Of a stretch of 64,000 bases of DNA, positions 1 to 8,265 are shown piece after piece; positions within the stretch are counted from its first letter, which is position 1; the number at the start of each line of letters is the position of its first letter. A program made the position numbers and the translations under genes. The notes beneath the pieces are model-generated. The model saw nothing but the letters and a program-made list of their open reading frames with translations, was not told the origin of the DNA and did no database searches. The stretch comes from Rhodobacteraceae bacterium Alg231-30 (lineage in GTDB: Bacteria; Pseudomonadota; Alphaproteobacteria; Rhodobacterales; Rhodobacteraceae). The stretch is from assembly GCA_900143615.1 (NCBI GenBank), contig FREU01000001.1, positions 334,767 through 398,766 on the forward strand, read 5' to 3'.

Positions 1-1
1 T

Positions 2-412
2 TTCGTCCTGTCGCGTATCGCGCTGCCGCGCATTGCGGCTGTTCTGGCTGAGCGCCAGGGGACAATTACGAATGACATCGCTGCAGCTGAAGAGCTGAAA
101 GCGAAGGCCCTTGAGGCCGAAGATGCTTATAACCAAGCTCTGGCTGATGCCCGCGTTGAAGCGCAGCGCATCGTTGCTGAAGCCAAGGTCGAGATCCAAG
201 CGGATCTGGACGTGGCGATCGCTAAAGCAGACGCCGAGATTGCAGCCAAGGCCGCAGAATCGGAAAAAGCTATTGCCGAGATCCGCGCCGGAGCATTGGA
301 AAGCGTTGTAGAAGTGGCCAATGATACGGCTGCTGAGCTTGTCGCCGCATTGGGTGGTACAGCAGATGAGGCGGATGTCTCGGCTGCCATCGATGCGCGG
401 ATGAAAGGGTAA
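2..412 (+). CDS. atpF2: ATP synthase F0 subunit b' (5'-truncated by window)
   Basis: The frame is open from the first bases and encodes the C-terminal 136 residues of the second stalk subunit of a proton-translocating F-type ATP synthase. It is rich in Ala, Glu and Lys and forms the long peripheral-stalk helix, beginning [20 protein letters not shown] and ending DARMKG. The membrane-spanning N-terminus lies before the window. It ends one base before the start of the b subunit gene, the order b' then b seen in Rhodobacteraceae and other phototroph-type operons, where this gene is also called atpX or atpG. The b' assignment rests on gene order and helical character. Confidence 0.9.
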   Translation, partial: FVLSRIALPRIAAVLAERQGTITNDIAAAEELKAKALEAEDAYNQALADARVEAQRIVAEAKVEIQADLDVAIAKADAEIAAKAAESEKAIAEIRAGALESVVEVANDTAAELVAALGGTADEADVSAAIDARMKG

Positions 413-413
413 G

Positions 414-986
414 ATGATGCGGATATTCACCACACTCGCTGCCCTGACAGCCGCAAGCCTGAGCGCCGCACCTGCATTCGCTGCAAGTGGTCCGTTCTTC
501 TCGCTGGGCAACACAGATTTTATTGTTCTGCTTGGTTTCCTGCTGTTTATCGGCGTTTTGTTCTACTTCAAAGTTCCGGCCATGCTTGGCGGAATGCTGG
601 ACAAGCGTGCGGACGGCATCAAGTCCGAGTTGGACGAAGCCCGTGCGCTGCGTGAAGAAGCTCAGACTGTTCTGGCCTCTTATGAGCGCAAGCAACAAGA
701 AGTCAAAGAACAGGCAGCTCGGATTGTTGAGCACGCCAAGAGCGAAGCTGAAAATGCTGCTGAGTTGGCCAAGGACGACCTGAAAAAATCCATCGCACGC
801 CGTTTGGCCGCGGCGGAAGATCAGATTGTGTCGGCTCAGGCTGCTGCAGTTAAAGAAGTCCGTGATCAGGCAATTGTGGTGGCCATTGGGGCCGCGCGCG
901 ATGTTGTGGCCAAGCAGATGACTGCTGCCAGCGCCAACAAGCTGATCGATGCGGGTATCGCAGAAGTTGACGCAAAGCTGCACTAA
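414..986 (+). CDS. atpF: ATP synthase F0 subunit b
   Basis: Encodes a 190-residue peripheral-stalk subunit that anchors F1 to the F0 sector in the cytoplasmic membrane. The N-terminus has a signal-like hydrophobic stretch (residues 4-23, ending APAFAASG), followed by a membrane helix around residues 36-56 (IVLLGFLLFIGVLFYFKVP). The rest is a long charged helix with EARALREEAQ and similar heptads. It starts one base after the b' stop codon, so the two are co-transcribed and probably translationally coupled. An intrinsic terminator follows within 30 bases, making this the last gene of the F0 operon here. The apparently cleavable N-terminal extension is common in this family's alphaproteobacterial members. 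Confidence 0.95.
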   Translation: MMRIFTTLAALTAASLSAAPAFAASGPFFSLGNTDFIVLLGFLLFIGVLFYFKVPAMLGGMLDKRADGIKSELDEARALREEAQTVLASYERKQQEVKEQAARIVEHAKSEAENAAELAKDDLKKSIARRLAAAEDQIVSAQAAAVKEVRDQAIVVAIGAARDVVAKQMTAASANKLIDAGIAEVDAKLH

Positions 987-1012
987 GCAGGTTGTGCTAA
1001 GAATTTAAAAAG

Positions 1013-1037
1013 CCCGGCCAATTTGGCCGGGTTTTTT
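1013..1037 (+). terminator. Intrinsic terminator of the F0 operon
   Basis: Perfect 8-bp stem CCCGGCCA/TGGCCGGG with a 3-base loop, followed by six T residues, 26 bases after the atpF stop codon. Confidence 0.9.
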
Positions 1038-1109
1038 CGTTTTCGCCTGAATGATGCCAAATTGACATGCCACACCCCGCCAAAAGCATGGGCATTTGGA
1101 GGTCGGAAT

Positions 1110-1496
1110 ATGCTGAAAATTGGAACGATGATGGCAGGTTTCGTTGTTTTGGTGGCGTGCGGTGCGGGGTCGACGGCTGTCACAACAACCGCGATCAACC
1201 CAAGCACGGAAGACGTGTTTTGGGCCAAGAACCAGATTGCTGAGAAAACCGACAATCCTGCTCAGGCGCGATTTGCTCCACTGACTGTCATGGCGCTGAG
1301 TAATGGGGATCGGGTGTACTGCGGAGAAATGAGCCGTGCTGCGCAAGGCGGCGACAGCGGTGCCTTCGTGCCGTTTTACATGCGCGCCACAGGGCGGCAA
1401 GTGCAAGCGGTCAACTGGACATCGTCGAGCGCTGAGTTTTCGAGCCGCAAATGTGCCGAAGCCAAGAGCGGTCGCTTTCGTATCGACAACCTCTAA
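1110..1496 (+). CDS. Small secreted lipoprotein, unknown function
   Basis: A 128-residue protein whose first 20 residues form a lipoprotein signal with lipobox VLVAC followed by Gly, so it should be lipid-anchored after export. The mature part contains two further cysteines (in VYCGEM and SRKCAEA) that could form a disulfide. I chose the ATG at 1110 because AGGAGG-like bases (GGAGGT, 1098-1103) sit at the right distance; the frame is open further upstream but those starts precede the signal peptide and overlap the terminator. The 3' end overlaps the convergent RNase T2 gene by four bases. I do not recognise the family. The length and composition resemble small alphaproteobacterial envelope lipoproteins. 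Confidence 0.7.
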   Translation: MLKIGTMMAGFVVLVACGAGSTAVTTTAINPSTEDVFWAKNQIAEKTDNPAQARFAPLTVMALSNGDRVYCGEMSRAAQGGDSGAFVPFYMRATGRQVQAVNWTSSSAEFSSRKCAEAKSGRFRIDNL

Positions 1497-2131
1497 CGCA
1501 CCGGATCAAAGCGTGCATCAGACATGGTGCAATCGCGGATCACGTCGCGGCCACAGGGTACCGGATCAAGCGTTTTTGACAGGCAGATGCGCGCCTCCTG
1601 GATGAAACCGTCGCGGCAGGTGATAGTGACCATGTCCGCGTCAAGCCTTGGGTTTGCTTCAAGAAAGGCCTGTTCCACCACCGCGGCAGGCAGCTTGATC
1701 GAGTTGTCCAATTTGCGAAACACCGGCGGGCGCGTCACACTGTCATAGGCGCGCCGCGCGGTTTCAAAATAGTCTTCACCTGACAGGCCCGAGCAGGTGC
1801 CATGTTTTTTCCATTGATACCAAGCAAGACCCGAGGTGCCCATGATGTCGGACATGGTGCTGGTGAGGCTCCGGGGCGGATTGCGGTGCGGTGTGCGGCA
1901 GTTCGCAGGCCATCCACGATGATACTGGGGCCATAGGCCGTGCAGGATCCAGCCGTGATCTTCGTTGGCATCACATTGGGGGGAATTACGAGCGTCACCT
2001 TCAATGGCGCACCAGTTGGGCGACCAACTGAGGGCCAACACGTAATAATCAAAATCTCCCGCCTGTTCTCCATCCGCCAGTGACGGAGAGGCAAGGCACA
2101 CTCCAAAAACCAGAAATATTAGTGCGCGCAT
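1493..2131 (-). CDS. Ribonuclease T2 family protein, secreted
   Basis: A 212-residue protein with an N-terminal Sec signal peptide (residues 1-19, ending SLADG). Both catalytic signatures of T2 RNases are visible: CAS I as WILHGLWPQY (about residues 61-70) and CAS II as WKKHGTCSG (about residues 107-115), each with its catalytic histidine, plus several cysteines. T2 enzymes cleave single-stranded RNA through 2',3'-cyclic intermediates. The signal peptide places it in the periplasm or outside the cell, suggesting scavenging of RNA-derived phosphate or nucleosides. A purine-rich GGGAAGAG precedes the ATG. It is convergent with the small lipoprotein gene and overlaps its end by four bases. Confidence 0.92.
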   Translation of the reverse strand: MRALIFLVFGVCLASPSLADGEQAGDFDYYVLALSWSPNWCAIEGDARNSPQCDANEDHGWILHGLWPQYHRGWPANCRTPHRNPPRSLTSTMSDIMGTSGLAWYQWKKHGTCSGLSGEDYFETARRAYDSVTRPPVFRKLDNSIKLPAAVVEQAFLEANPRLDADMVTITCRDGFIQEARICLSKTLDPVPCGRDVIRDCTMSDARFDPVR

Positions 2132-2263
2132 TCACTCTTCCCTTTTTGCTCAGAACGCACTATATCCGCCTCAAGTTCCCCGACAACGGAAACCCGCACC
2201 AGAGATCGGTGCCGCCTGCTAGGTCAGGCAACGGGGAAGATATATGTTAAAGGAGTTATGCAC

Positions 2264-3016
2264 ATGGCCAAACTGCTGCACCCCAAAGCAACCGCCGTCT
2301 GGCTGGTGGACAACACGACGCTGAGCTTTAAGCAGATCGCTGATTTTGTCGGTATGCACGAGCTTGAGATCCAGGGCATTGCCGATGGCGATGTTGCGAC
2401 CGGCGTCAAAGGGTTTGACCCTGTTGCCAACAATCAGTTGACGCAAGACGACATTACAACGGCAGAAAAAAACCCGCTGTCTAAATTGAAGCTGAAGTTC
2501 AACGCCGCTGCACAGGGTGAGGAAAAACGTCGTGGACCGCGCTATACGCCGCTGTCCAAACGTCAGGACCGTCCGGCTTCCATTTTGTGGCTGGTGAAAT
2601 TCCATCCCGAGCTGAGCGATGCGCAGGTTGGTAAACTGGTTGGGACAACCAAGCCAACCATTGAGAAGATTCGCGACCGGACCCATTGGAATATTGCCAA
2701 CATTCAGCCGATTGATCCGGTTGCATTGGGACTGTGCAAACAGTCCGAGCTTGACGCAGCGGTTCAGAAGGCGGCTGCGAAGAAAGCTGCTGAAGGCTCC
2801 GTCATGAGTGATGATGAGCGCCGTAAGCTGGTGTCGACAGAGCAGTCTTTGGAGATGGAAGCCGAGCCGCGTATTCCAACTGCGATTGAAGGTCTGGAAA
2901 CCTTTAGTCTGAGCGACGACAGCGATGACGAGAAGGAAGCAGAGGGCGACTACACCGACGCGGATAGCTTCTTCAACTTGCCAGGAAGCGAAGATGAGGA
3001 CGAACAGCCACGCTAA
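2264..3016 (+). CDS. trcR: TrcR-like cell cycle transcriptional regulator (DUF1013)
   Basis: A 250-residue cytoplasmic protein with the conserved N-terminus MAKLLHPKATAVWLVDNTT typical of DUF1013, a family almost confined to Alphaproteobacteria. The first about 65 residues look like a helix-turn-helix (LSFKQIADFVGMHELEIQGI). A second conserved segment covers about residues 88-155, with KPTIEKIRDRTHWN. The tail is very acidic (runs of D/E/S from residue 205). There are two in-frame ATGs, at 2258 and 2264. AGGAG at 2251-2255 is 2 bases from the first and 8 from the second, so I start at 2264. An intrinsic terminator follows. The regulator name comes from family annotation; targets cannot be read from sequence. 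Confidence 0.88.
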   Translation: MAKLLHPKATAVWLVDNTTLSFKQIADFVGMHELEIQGIADGDVATGVKGFDPVANNQLTQDDITTAEKNPLSKLKLKFNAAAQGEEKRRGPRYTPLSKRQDRPASILWLVKFHPELSDAQVGKLVGTTKPTIEKIRDRTHWNIANIQPIDPVALGLCKQSELDAAVQKAAAKKAAEGSVMSDDERRKLVSTEQSLEMEAEPRIPTAIEGLETFSLSDDSDDEKEAEGDYTDADSFFNLPGSEDEDEQPR

Positions 3017-3045
3017 ATGCGTGGCAAAGGTTCGGTTTAGTTTCG

Positions 3046-3073
3046 CCGCGCTCCGCAAGGGGCGCGGTTTTTT
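3046..3073 (+). terminator. Intrinsic terminator after trcR
   Basis: Nine-bp GC-rich stem CCGCGCTCC/GGGGCGCGG (one wobble pair) with a GCAA tetraloop and a six-T tract. Confidence 0.88.
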
Positions 3074-3241
3074 GTTGTGATGTTTGCTGATTGGAGCGCA
3101 CCCGCAGGCGCGCTTGCGCGGCTGCATGGCCCAACAGGCTTTGGGCATCTTTGATGTGCAAATGCTGGCGGGAGGACATGGTTCAGGCGGCGGGTCAACG
3201 TGACGTCTTATGCCAGGTTCCGCGCCCGCCGCGCGGAGAGC

Positions 3242-3832
3242 TTAGAGCGTTTTGCGTGCGTTCAGAGCCGCGCTGATTGTGCCTTCATCGAGATAGTCGA
3301 GCTCACCGCCCACAGGCACCCCTTGTGCCAAAGACGTCAGGCGCAGTTGTCCGTCGAGTTGATCCGCGATGTAATGTGCCGTCGTTTGTCCATCCACTGT
3401 GGCATTCAGAGCAAGAATGACTTCGGTGATGCCCTCGGACGTGATGCGATCCAGAAGGCGTGGAATGGACAGGTCTTCGGGGCCGACGCCTTCCAGCGCG
3501 GACAGCGTTCCGCCAAGAACATGATAGCGACCCTTAAAGACGCCCGCGCGCTCCATAGCCCAAAGATCAGAGACGTCCTCAACCACACAGAGCTCGCCTG
3601 TGGCGCGTTTCTCGGACGCGCAGATGTCACAAATTTCAGAGGTTCCTACGTTGCCGCAGTTAAGGCATTCACGGGCGGAAACTGCCACTTCTTGCATTGC
3701 ATCCGCAAGGGGAGCCAGCAGAAGTCCGCGTTTGCGGATCAAGTGCAGCACAGCGCGGCGGGCAGACCGTGGGCCAAGCCCCGGGAGCTTGGCCATAATC
3801 TCAATCAGGTTGTCGATTTCCGAACTGCTCAT
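3242..3832 (-). CDS. recR: Recombination mediator RecR
   Basis: A 196-residue protein that, with RecO and RecF, loads RecA onto gapped DNA. In order it shows the N-terminal helix-hairpin-helix ([15 protein letters not shown], about residues 16-30), a zinc finger with CLNCG and CDIC (about residues 56-72), and a Toprim domain (from about residue 78, CVVEDVSD onward). The C-terminal glycine-rich motif [14 protein letters not shown] is also present. Length is normal. It is the last gene of the dnaX-phzF-ybaB-recR run, 68 bases after ybaB, an arrangement (apart from phzF) that is widespread in bacteria. Confidence 0.96.
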   Translation of the reverse strand: MSSSEIDNLIEIMAKLPGLGPRSARRAVLHLIRKRGLLLAPLADAMQEVAVSARECLNCGNVGTSEICDICASEKRATGELCVVEDVSDLWAMERAGVFKGRYHVLGGTLSALEGVGPEDLSIPRLLDRITSEGITEVILALNATVDGQTTAHYIADQLDGQLRLTSLAQGVPVGGELDYLDEGTISAALNARKTL

Positions 3833-3900
3833 GGTGCTCGCCCCTTAGTGGTGTTCTTTTAAGTATTTATACAGAGAAGAAGCCGGGGCAACGCAAGTCT

Positions 3901-4245
3901 TTAGAATGGCAGTTTCATATCCGCGGGCAAACCAAGTCCTTCGGCCATTTTGCCCATTTCTTCCTGAGCGCGGTCGCTGGCGCGGCTCTGGGCGTCTTTG
4001 ATTGCGGCGAGGATCAGGTCTTCGACCACTTCTTTGTCGTCGCCGTTAAAGATTGAGGGATCGATGTCCAGCGCTTTGAGCTCGCCCTTGGCAGAGGCGG
4101 TTGCTTTAACAAGGCCAGCACCACTCTCACCGACAACCATAATATTGTGCAGCTCGTCCTGCATCTCGGTCATTTTGGTTTGCATGTCCTGAGCTTTTTT
4201 CATCATTCCGGCCATGTCGCCGAGGTTGCCAAGTCCTTTAAGCAT
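3901..4245 (-). CDS. YbaB/EbfC family nucleoid-associated protein
   Basis: A 114-residue member of the small dimeric DNA-binding YbaB/EbfC family. It begins MLKGLGNLGDMAGMMKKAQ and has the typical amphipathic N-terminal helix followed by a beta-rich core (GLVKATASAKGELKALDIDPS). Genes of this family nearly always sit between dnaX and recR, as here, and a link to DNA repair or chromosome organisation is inferred from that. It is read after phzF with a 63-base gap. Confidence 0.93.
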   Translation of the reverse strand: MLKGLGNLGDMAGMMKKAQDMQTKMTEMQDELHNIMVVGESGAGLVKATASAKGELKALDIDPSIFNGDDKEVVEDLILAAIKDAQSRASDRAQEEMGKMAEGLGLPADMKLPF

Positions 4246-4308
4246 CTTGCGTCTCCTGAAGTATGTTTTGCTTAGATACGAGGGCGCAGCCTTATTTACA
4301 AGGCGCGC

Positions 4309-5154
4309 TCAGAGATCAAGGGTGCCTTCGATCAAAATATTGACGTCGCCACCGATCAGAATTTGGCCTGGTCGAGCGGGGTCTTGGCGGTAGTGAACAC
4401 GGCCTGTGCGTCCGATCTTTGTGCCTTGGGCTGCGATGGCAGTGTCTGGCAGGCGATTTTGCTCCAAAAGCCAACAGGCGATGGCGGCGTTCAGTGACCC
4501 GGTGATCGGATCTTCGGACATGCCGGAGGAAGGCGCGATGTTGCGGGCTTCAAAGTCGCAGGCCGCGCCTTTGGGGTAAGCGCCGAATAGAGCGAGGCCT
4601 TGGTGGTCAGGCCAGTGGACGCGGGATTCGTCAACTTCAAGGACCTGTTGCGCGCTGTGCAGCTCAAACAGATGCCAGACAGGCCCGTTGTCTAGGACAA
4701 TTGCGTTTTTGACCTGAGCCTCGGTGATGTCCATTGCCGCAATCAATTCCGCGCGTTTTTGGGGGGGCATCGATGCGGCAGTGGTTGGGGGCGAGACAAA
4801 GGCGCGCTGTGCGCCGTTTAGGTCAATTTCGACGATGCCGATGGCGCATTGTTGCCGGACCACATTTGGTGAGGCGGGGATGTTTCCGACATGTTGCCAT
4901 GCGGCACAACTGCCCAAAGTCGGGTGACCGGCGAAAAGCATCTCGCGACCCGGTGTGAAAATACGCACGCGGTAGTCAGCGGTCGGGTCCGTCGGAGGGA
5001 ATAAGAACGTGGTCTCGGCGAGATTTGTCCATGCCGCGAAGGCCTGCATTTGGGCGTCGCTTAAACCCTCGCCGTCGACAACAACCGCGAGGCCGTTGCC
5101 CAATGTCGGGTCAGAGGAAAAAACGTCAGCTTGGATAAAGCGGCGGCGTGGCAT
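4309..5154 (-). CDS. PhzF-family isomerase/epimerase-like protein
   Basis: A 281-residue protein with PhzF-fold hallmarks: the N-terminal RRRFIQADVFSSDPTLGNGLAVV, the motif NLAETTFLFPP containing the family's catalytic Glu (about residue 47), and GHPTLGSC. Near the C-terminus it has SEDPITGSLNAAIACWLL. PhzF enzymes isomerise small acids, as in phenazine synthesis, but most bacterial homologues have no known substrate. It lies 14 bases after dnaX and before ybaB, so it is probably co-transcribed with replication/repair genes. That placement breaks the usual dnaX-ybaB adjacency. Substrate cannot be inferred. Confidence 0.85.
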   Translation of the reverse strand: MPRRRFIQADVFSSDPTLGNGLAVVVDGEGLSDAQMQAFAAWTNLAETTFLFPPTDPTADYRVRIFTPGREMLFAGHPTLGSCAAWQHVGNIPASPNVVRQQCAIGIVEIDLNGAQRAFVSPPTTAASMPPQKRAELIAAMDITEAQVKNAIVLDNGPVWHLFELHSAQQVLEVDESRVHWPDHQGLALFGAYPKGAACDFEARNIAPSSGMSEDPITGSLNAAIACWLLEQNRLPDTAIAAQGTKIGRTGRVHYRQDPARPGQILIGGDVNILIEGTLDL

Positions 5155-5168
5155 GGCGTAGTCCCGGC

Positions 5169-6926
5169 TTAGTCCTCTTCAAATGGGTCCCATTCGTCTT
5201 CGACTTCGGGAAGCGCCTCGGCAAGGGCTGCGTTGGCGATTTCTTGACGCGTTTTAATCTCGATGATTTTGGCCTTGGGGAAGGCGTCAAATACGGCCTG
5301 CACAAGCGGATGCGCGCGCGCCTCTGTGCGTATGGCATTGTCGGCTGCGTCGCGCAGATCAGCGATGGAGGGTGCACCGCCTTCGTTTACAACGGTCACC
5401 GCCCAGCGGTTGCCTGTCCACGTTTGCAGTCGTGATCCCAACCGCTGTGCCAGATCGCTTGGGGCTTTGGGCGCGGGTTCAAACTCAATCCGCCCGGGTT
5501 GGTAGGACACTAGCCGCACGCCGGTCTCAACTTCTACCAGAAGTCTCACATCGCGCTGTTTACGCACCAACTCGACGACGTGCTCAAACGTGGCAAAACG
5601 GGCCAGTGCGTTGGAGGTGTGCACTTCGAGTGCTGCCGAAGGGCCTCCATTGCCGCCAGAGGCGACGACACCACTGGATTGGGCATTGCCGTTGTGCCCT
5701 TGCGGGGCGCCGCCGCCGCTCGGGCCTGAGGGAGCTCCCATTGGGGGTGTTGGGGGACGCTGTGTGTCTTGGAGCTTGCGCACGAGCTCTTCAGGGCTGG
5801 GTAGATCGGAAACATGAGTCAGACGAATGATCGCCATTTCCGCCGCCATCATCGCGTTGGGGGCGGCGGCAACTTCCTCGAGGGCTTTTAGCAGCATTTG
5901 CCACATGCGAGTGAGTACGCGCATTGGCAGCGCGTCCGCCATGGCTTGGCCGCGCGCGCGCTCATCGGGGCTGACTGTCGGGTCTTCCGCCGCCTCGGGG
6001 GTCACTTTGACAACGCTGACCCAATGGGTGATTTCTGCCAGATCGCGCAGCACGGCCATAGGGTCGGCCCCGTCCGCATATTGCGCGGAAAGCTCGTTTA
6101 GAGCGCCACCGGCATCGCCGCGCAGAATCATGTCAAACAGGTCCAGAACGCGGCCTCGATCAGCGAGACCAAGCATGGCGCGGACCTGATCGGCGGTGGT
6201 TTCGCCCGCTCCATGCGAAATCGATTGATCCAGCAGAGAGGTTGCATCGCGTGCCGAGCCTTCGGCAGCGCGGGTGATAAGGGCTAGGGCGTCGTCGGCA
6301 ATTTCGGCTTTCTCGGACAAAGCAATTTTGCGCATCATGCCGATCATGTCTTCGGGCTCAATACGGCGCAGATCAAAGCGTTGGCAGCGCGACAATACTG
6401 TGACCGGAACTTTGCGAATCTCGGTGGTCGCAAAGATGAACTTTACATGTGCAGGGGGTTCTTCAAGCGTCTTGAGCAGCGCGTTAAAAGCGCTGGTGGA
6501 GAGCATGTGAACCTCATCGATGATGTAGATCTTGTAGCGCGCCGAGGCGGCGCGATAGTTCACAGAATCGATAATTTCGCGGATGTCGTTGACACCGGTG
6601 CGGGACGCCGCATCCATTTCCATCACGTCGACGTGGCGGCCTTCCATGATGGCGACGCAGTGTTCACATTGTCCGCAAGGTTCTGTGGTTGGGCCACTGC
6701 CGCCGTCAGGACCAATGCAGTTCATGCCTTTGGCGATGATACGTGCGGTGGTGGTTTTGCCGGTGCCGCGAATACCTGTCATAATAAAGGCTTGGGCAAT
6801 TCGGTCCGCTTCAAACGCATTCTTGAGCGTGCGTACCATCGCGTCCTGTCCGACAAGATCAGCAAAGGTCTCGGGGCGGTATTTGCGCGCGAGAACCTGA
6901 TAGCCTGCGTCGGGAGTGTCGGTCAT
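5169..6926 (-). CDS. dnaX: DNA polymerase III subunits gamma/tau
   Basis: A 585-residue clamp-loader ATPase that opens the beta clamp and couples polymerase to helicase. It contains a Walker A GIRGTGKTTT (about residues 51-60), a zinc-binding cysteine cluster (CIGP...CGQCEHC, about residues 70-91), a DEVH Walker B, and SRC sensor motif LSRCQRFDLR. After about residue 390 there is a Pro/Gly-rich linker (PPTPPMGAPSGPSGGG), then a conserved tau-like domain IV/V region. No long A-run that could serve as a slippery site for gamma production is visible in the linker, so tau may be the only product. It is first in the run dnaX-phzF-ybaB-recR. Confidence 0.96.
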   Translation of the reverse strand: MTDTPDAGYQVLARKYRPETFADLVGQDAMVRTLKNAFEADRIAQAFIMTGIRGTGKTTTARIIAKGMNCIGPDGGSGPTTEPCGQCEHCVAIMEGRHVDVMEMDAASRTGVNDIREIIDSVNYRAASARYKIYIIDEVHMLSTSAFNALLKTLEEPPAHVKFIFATTEIRKVPVTVLSRCQRFDLRRIEPEDMIGMMRKIALSEKAEIADDALALITRAAEGSARDATSLLDQSISHGAGETTADQVRAMLGLADRGRVLDLFDMILRGDAGGALNELSAQYADGADPMAVLRDLAEITHWVSVVKVTPEAAEDPTVSPDERARGQAMADALPMRVLTRMWQMLLKALEEVAAAPNAMMAAEMAIIRLTHVSDLPSPEELVRKLQDTQRPPTPPMGAPSGPSGGGAPQGHNGNAQSSGVVASGGNGGPSAALEVHTSNALARFATFEHVVELVRKQRDVRLLVEVETGVRLVSYQPGRIEFEPAPKAPSDLAQRLGSRLQTWTGNRWAVTVVNEGGAPSIADLRDAADNAIRTEARAHPLVQAVFDAFPKAKIIEIKTRQEIANAALAEALPEVEDEWDPFEED

Positions 6927-7077
6927 AGTGGGGCCCTGTCGTCGGATTGGAACGGATTCGTCCGTGTCGACGTATAGGTTATGCGGGGGGCGGCTGCGCG
7001 TCCACTGCTATGCCTACAACATTGGGGTAAAGGTCCAAAAAAGACCAGGCAGGCGCGACCGGGTGGGCAAGGCGAGA

Positions 7078-7557
7078 ATGGCTTTTGAAATTTATGAAAT
7101 TGAGGCAGGTGGCGGATGGCTTGCGCTTGGAGAACTCCCGGGCCTTGGGGGGGCATTGGACGAGGATTTAAGCCGGATTTCCGAGTGGGGCGCGACCATG
7201 GTGCTCTCCCTCACGCAGTCCGATGAGGTCCGTGCGCTCGGCATTGATTTGCCGAACGAGTCGCAAAATACGCAAAACATCGCTTGGCGGCAGTTCCCGA
7301 TCGAAGACTATTGCGTGCCCGAAGGCGCCACGTCGCAGTCTTGGGCTGCGTTATCTTTACAGATTCGGGACCTGTTGCAGCAGGGATGTCGCATTTTTGT
7401 ACACTGCCGAGGGGGCTGTGGCCGCTCTGGCATGGTGATTTTGCGCTTGTTGGTCGAGCTCGGCGAGCTGCCAGAGGTTGCTTTGGAGCGTCTTCGGGCG
7501 GTTCGGTTTTGCGCCGTTGAGACAGAGGCGCAGCTGGCTTGGGCCAGTCATAAATAG
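7078..7557 (+). CDS. Dual-specificity/tyrosine phosphatase-like protein
   Basis: A 159-residue cytoplasmic protein with the C-x5-R phosphatase loop HCRGGCGRSG (about residues 112-121), the nucleophilic Cys and the Arg both present. Upstream Asp residues in QFPIEDYCVPE could supply the general acid. Such small proteins dephosphorylate Tyr/Ser/Thr residues or phosphorylated small molecules; the substrate is unknown. I start at the ATG at 7078, preceded by GGGCAAGGCGAG. The longer open frame upstream overlaps the dnaX start and has no homology-like content. It is divergent from dnaX and convergent with the cytochrome gene, with a shared terminator between. Confidence 0.82.
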   Translation: MAFEIYEIEAGGGWLALGELPGLGGALDEDLSRISEWGATMVLSLTQSDEVRALGIDLPNESQNTQNIAWRQFPIEDYCVPEGATSQSWAALSLQIRDLLQQGCRIFVHCRGGCGRSGMVILRLLVELGELPEVALERLRAVRFCAVETEAQLAWASHK

Positions 7558-7590
7558 AAAAAAGGCCGCTGCGTCTCCGCTGCGGCCTTT
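7558..7590. terminator. Bidirectional hairpin terminator
   Basis: Stem AAAGGCCGC/GCGGCCTTT with an internal loop, flanked by an A-run on the left and a short T-run on the right. It serves the cytochrome gene on the minus strand best and probably also the phosphatase gene. Confidence 0.75.
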
Positions 7591-7616
7591 GATTAGTGTC
7601 TTGGGTTGGCGACCCG

Positions 7617-8147
7617 TCAGTCGTCCAAGCTATCCAAATATGCGATCAGATTGACGCGATCTTCTGGCTTTTTCAGGCCAGGGAAGACCATCTTGGTGCC
7701 AGGTGCATAAGCGCGTGGGTTCTCAAGGAAGTCGTCTAGGGCTTCTGGGGTCCAGACGTCCACCACAGCTTCCAGAGCGCCGGAATAAGCATAGCCTTCA
7801 GCGTCATCCACGCCGCGGCCTACGATGCCGTAGAGGTGTGGGCCAACTGCATTGGCGCCATCTTCCACTTTGTGACACGCGCGGCACATGTTCCACACTT
7901 TGGTTCCAGCTTCTGGGTCGGCCGCGGCCATACGCTCTTCAAAGGAGGGGCCTTCTTCGACACCTTCTTCAGCGGCGGGGGCGTCTTCTTCGACTTCGAT
8001 CACGTAAGCTTGGTGAACTTCACCGTCGCCGTGCGCGTCATGGCCGGTTGTATAAAGAATATCGGCCCCCCAAACGCCGAGCAGATAGACTAGGAGAGCG
8101 CCACAGAAGGCACCCAGGGTTTTCGTCAGTGTCATTGTGTTGAACAT
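7617..8147 (-). CDS. cycM: Membrane-anchored cytochrome c (cytochrome c(y)/CycM type)
   Basis: A 176-residue class I c-type cytochrome held in the cytoplasmic membrane by an uncleaved N-terminal helix (about residues 8-30, GAFCGALLVYLLGVWGADILY). A long acidic and Ala-rich linker leads to a single heme domain. The heme site is CRACH (about residues 87-91), and the Met ligand is probably in GTKMVFPG near the C-terminus. This layout is that of cytochrome c(y)/c552, the electron carrier from the bc1 complex to terminal oxidases such as the cbb3 oxidase encoded further along. The ATG at 8147 gives the expected short cytoplasmic start; upstream in-frame codons are not needed. It is divergent from pheA. 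Confidence 0.92.
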   Translation of the reverse strand: MFNTMTLTKTLGAFCGALLVYLLGVWGADILYTTGHDAHGDGEVHQAYVIEVEEDAPAAEEGVEEGPSFEERMAAADPEAGTKVWNMCRACHKVEDGANAVGPHLYGIVGRGVDDAEGYAYSGALEAVVDVWTPEALDDFLENPRAYAPGTKMVFPGLKKPEDRVNLIAYLDSLDD

Positions 8148-8265
8148 GCTACGTATCCGTCTCGTGGCTTTTGCGGGGTATCTATCCGCTTCCTCTCGCC
8201 TAAAGCAAGGTGTAGTTACCGCGACGAAACGCCCTTGTGGCAGGAAATGGACGGAATTGAGCAAG

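Noticed and set aside
270-983. 237-codon open frame on the minus strand over atpF
   Set aside because: It is antisense to a clear ATP synthase gene; the Cys/His/Gln-rich translation has no domain pattern and no ribosome site.
2219-3148. 309-codon minus-strand frame over trcR
   Set aside because: Shadow of the TrcR coding frame; the protein-like GC pattern belongs to the plus strand.
3200-3862. 220-codon plus-strand frame over recR
   Set aside because: Antisense to RecR, whose zinc finger and Toprim motifs are unambiguous.
5169-6926. Programmed frameshift in dnaX to make gamma
   Set aside because: No run of six or more A (T on the plus strand) was found in the linker region, so there is no slippery site of the known kind.
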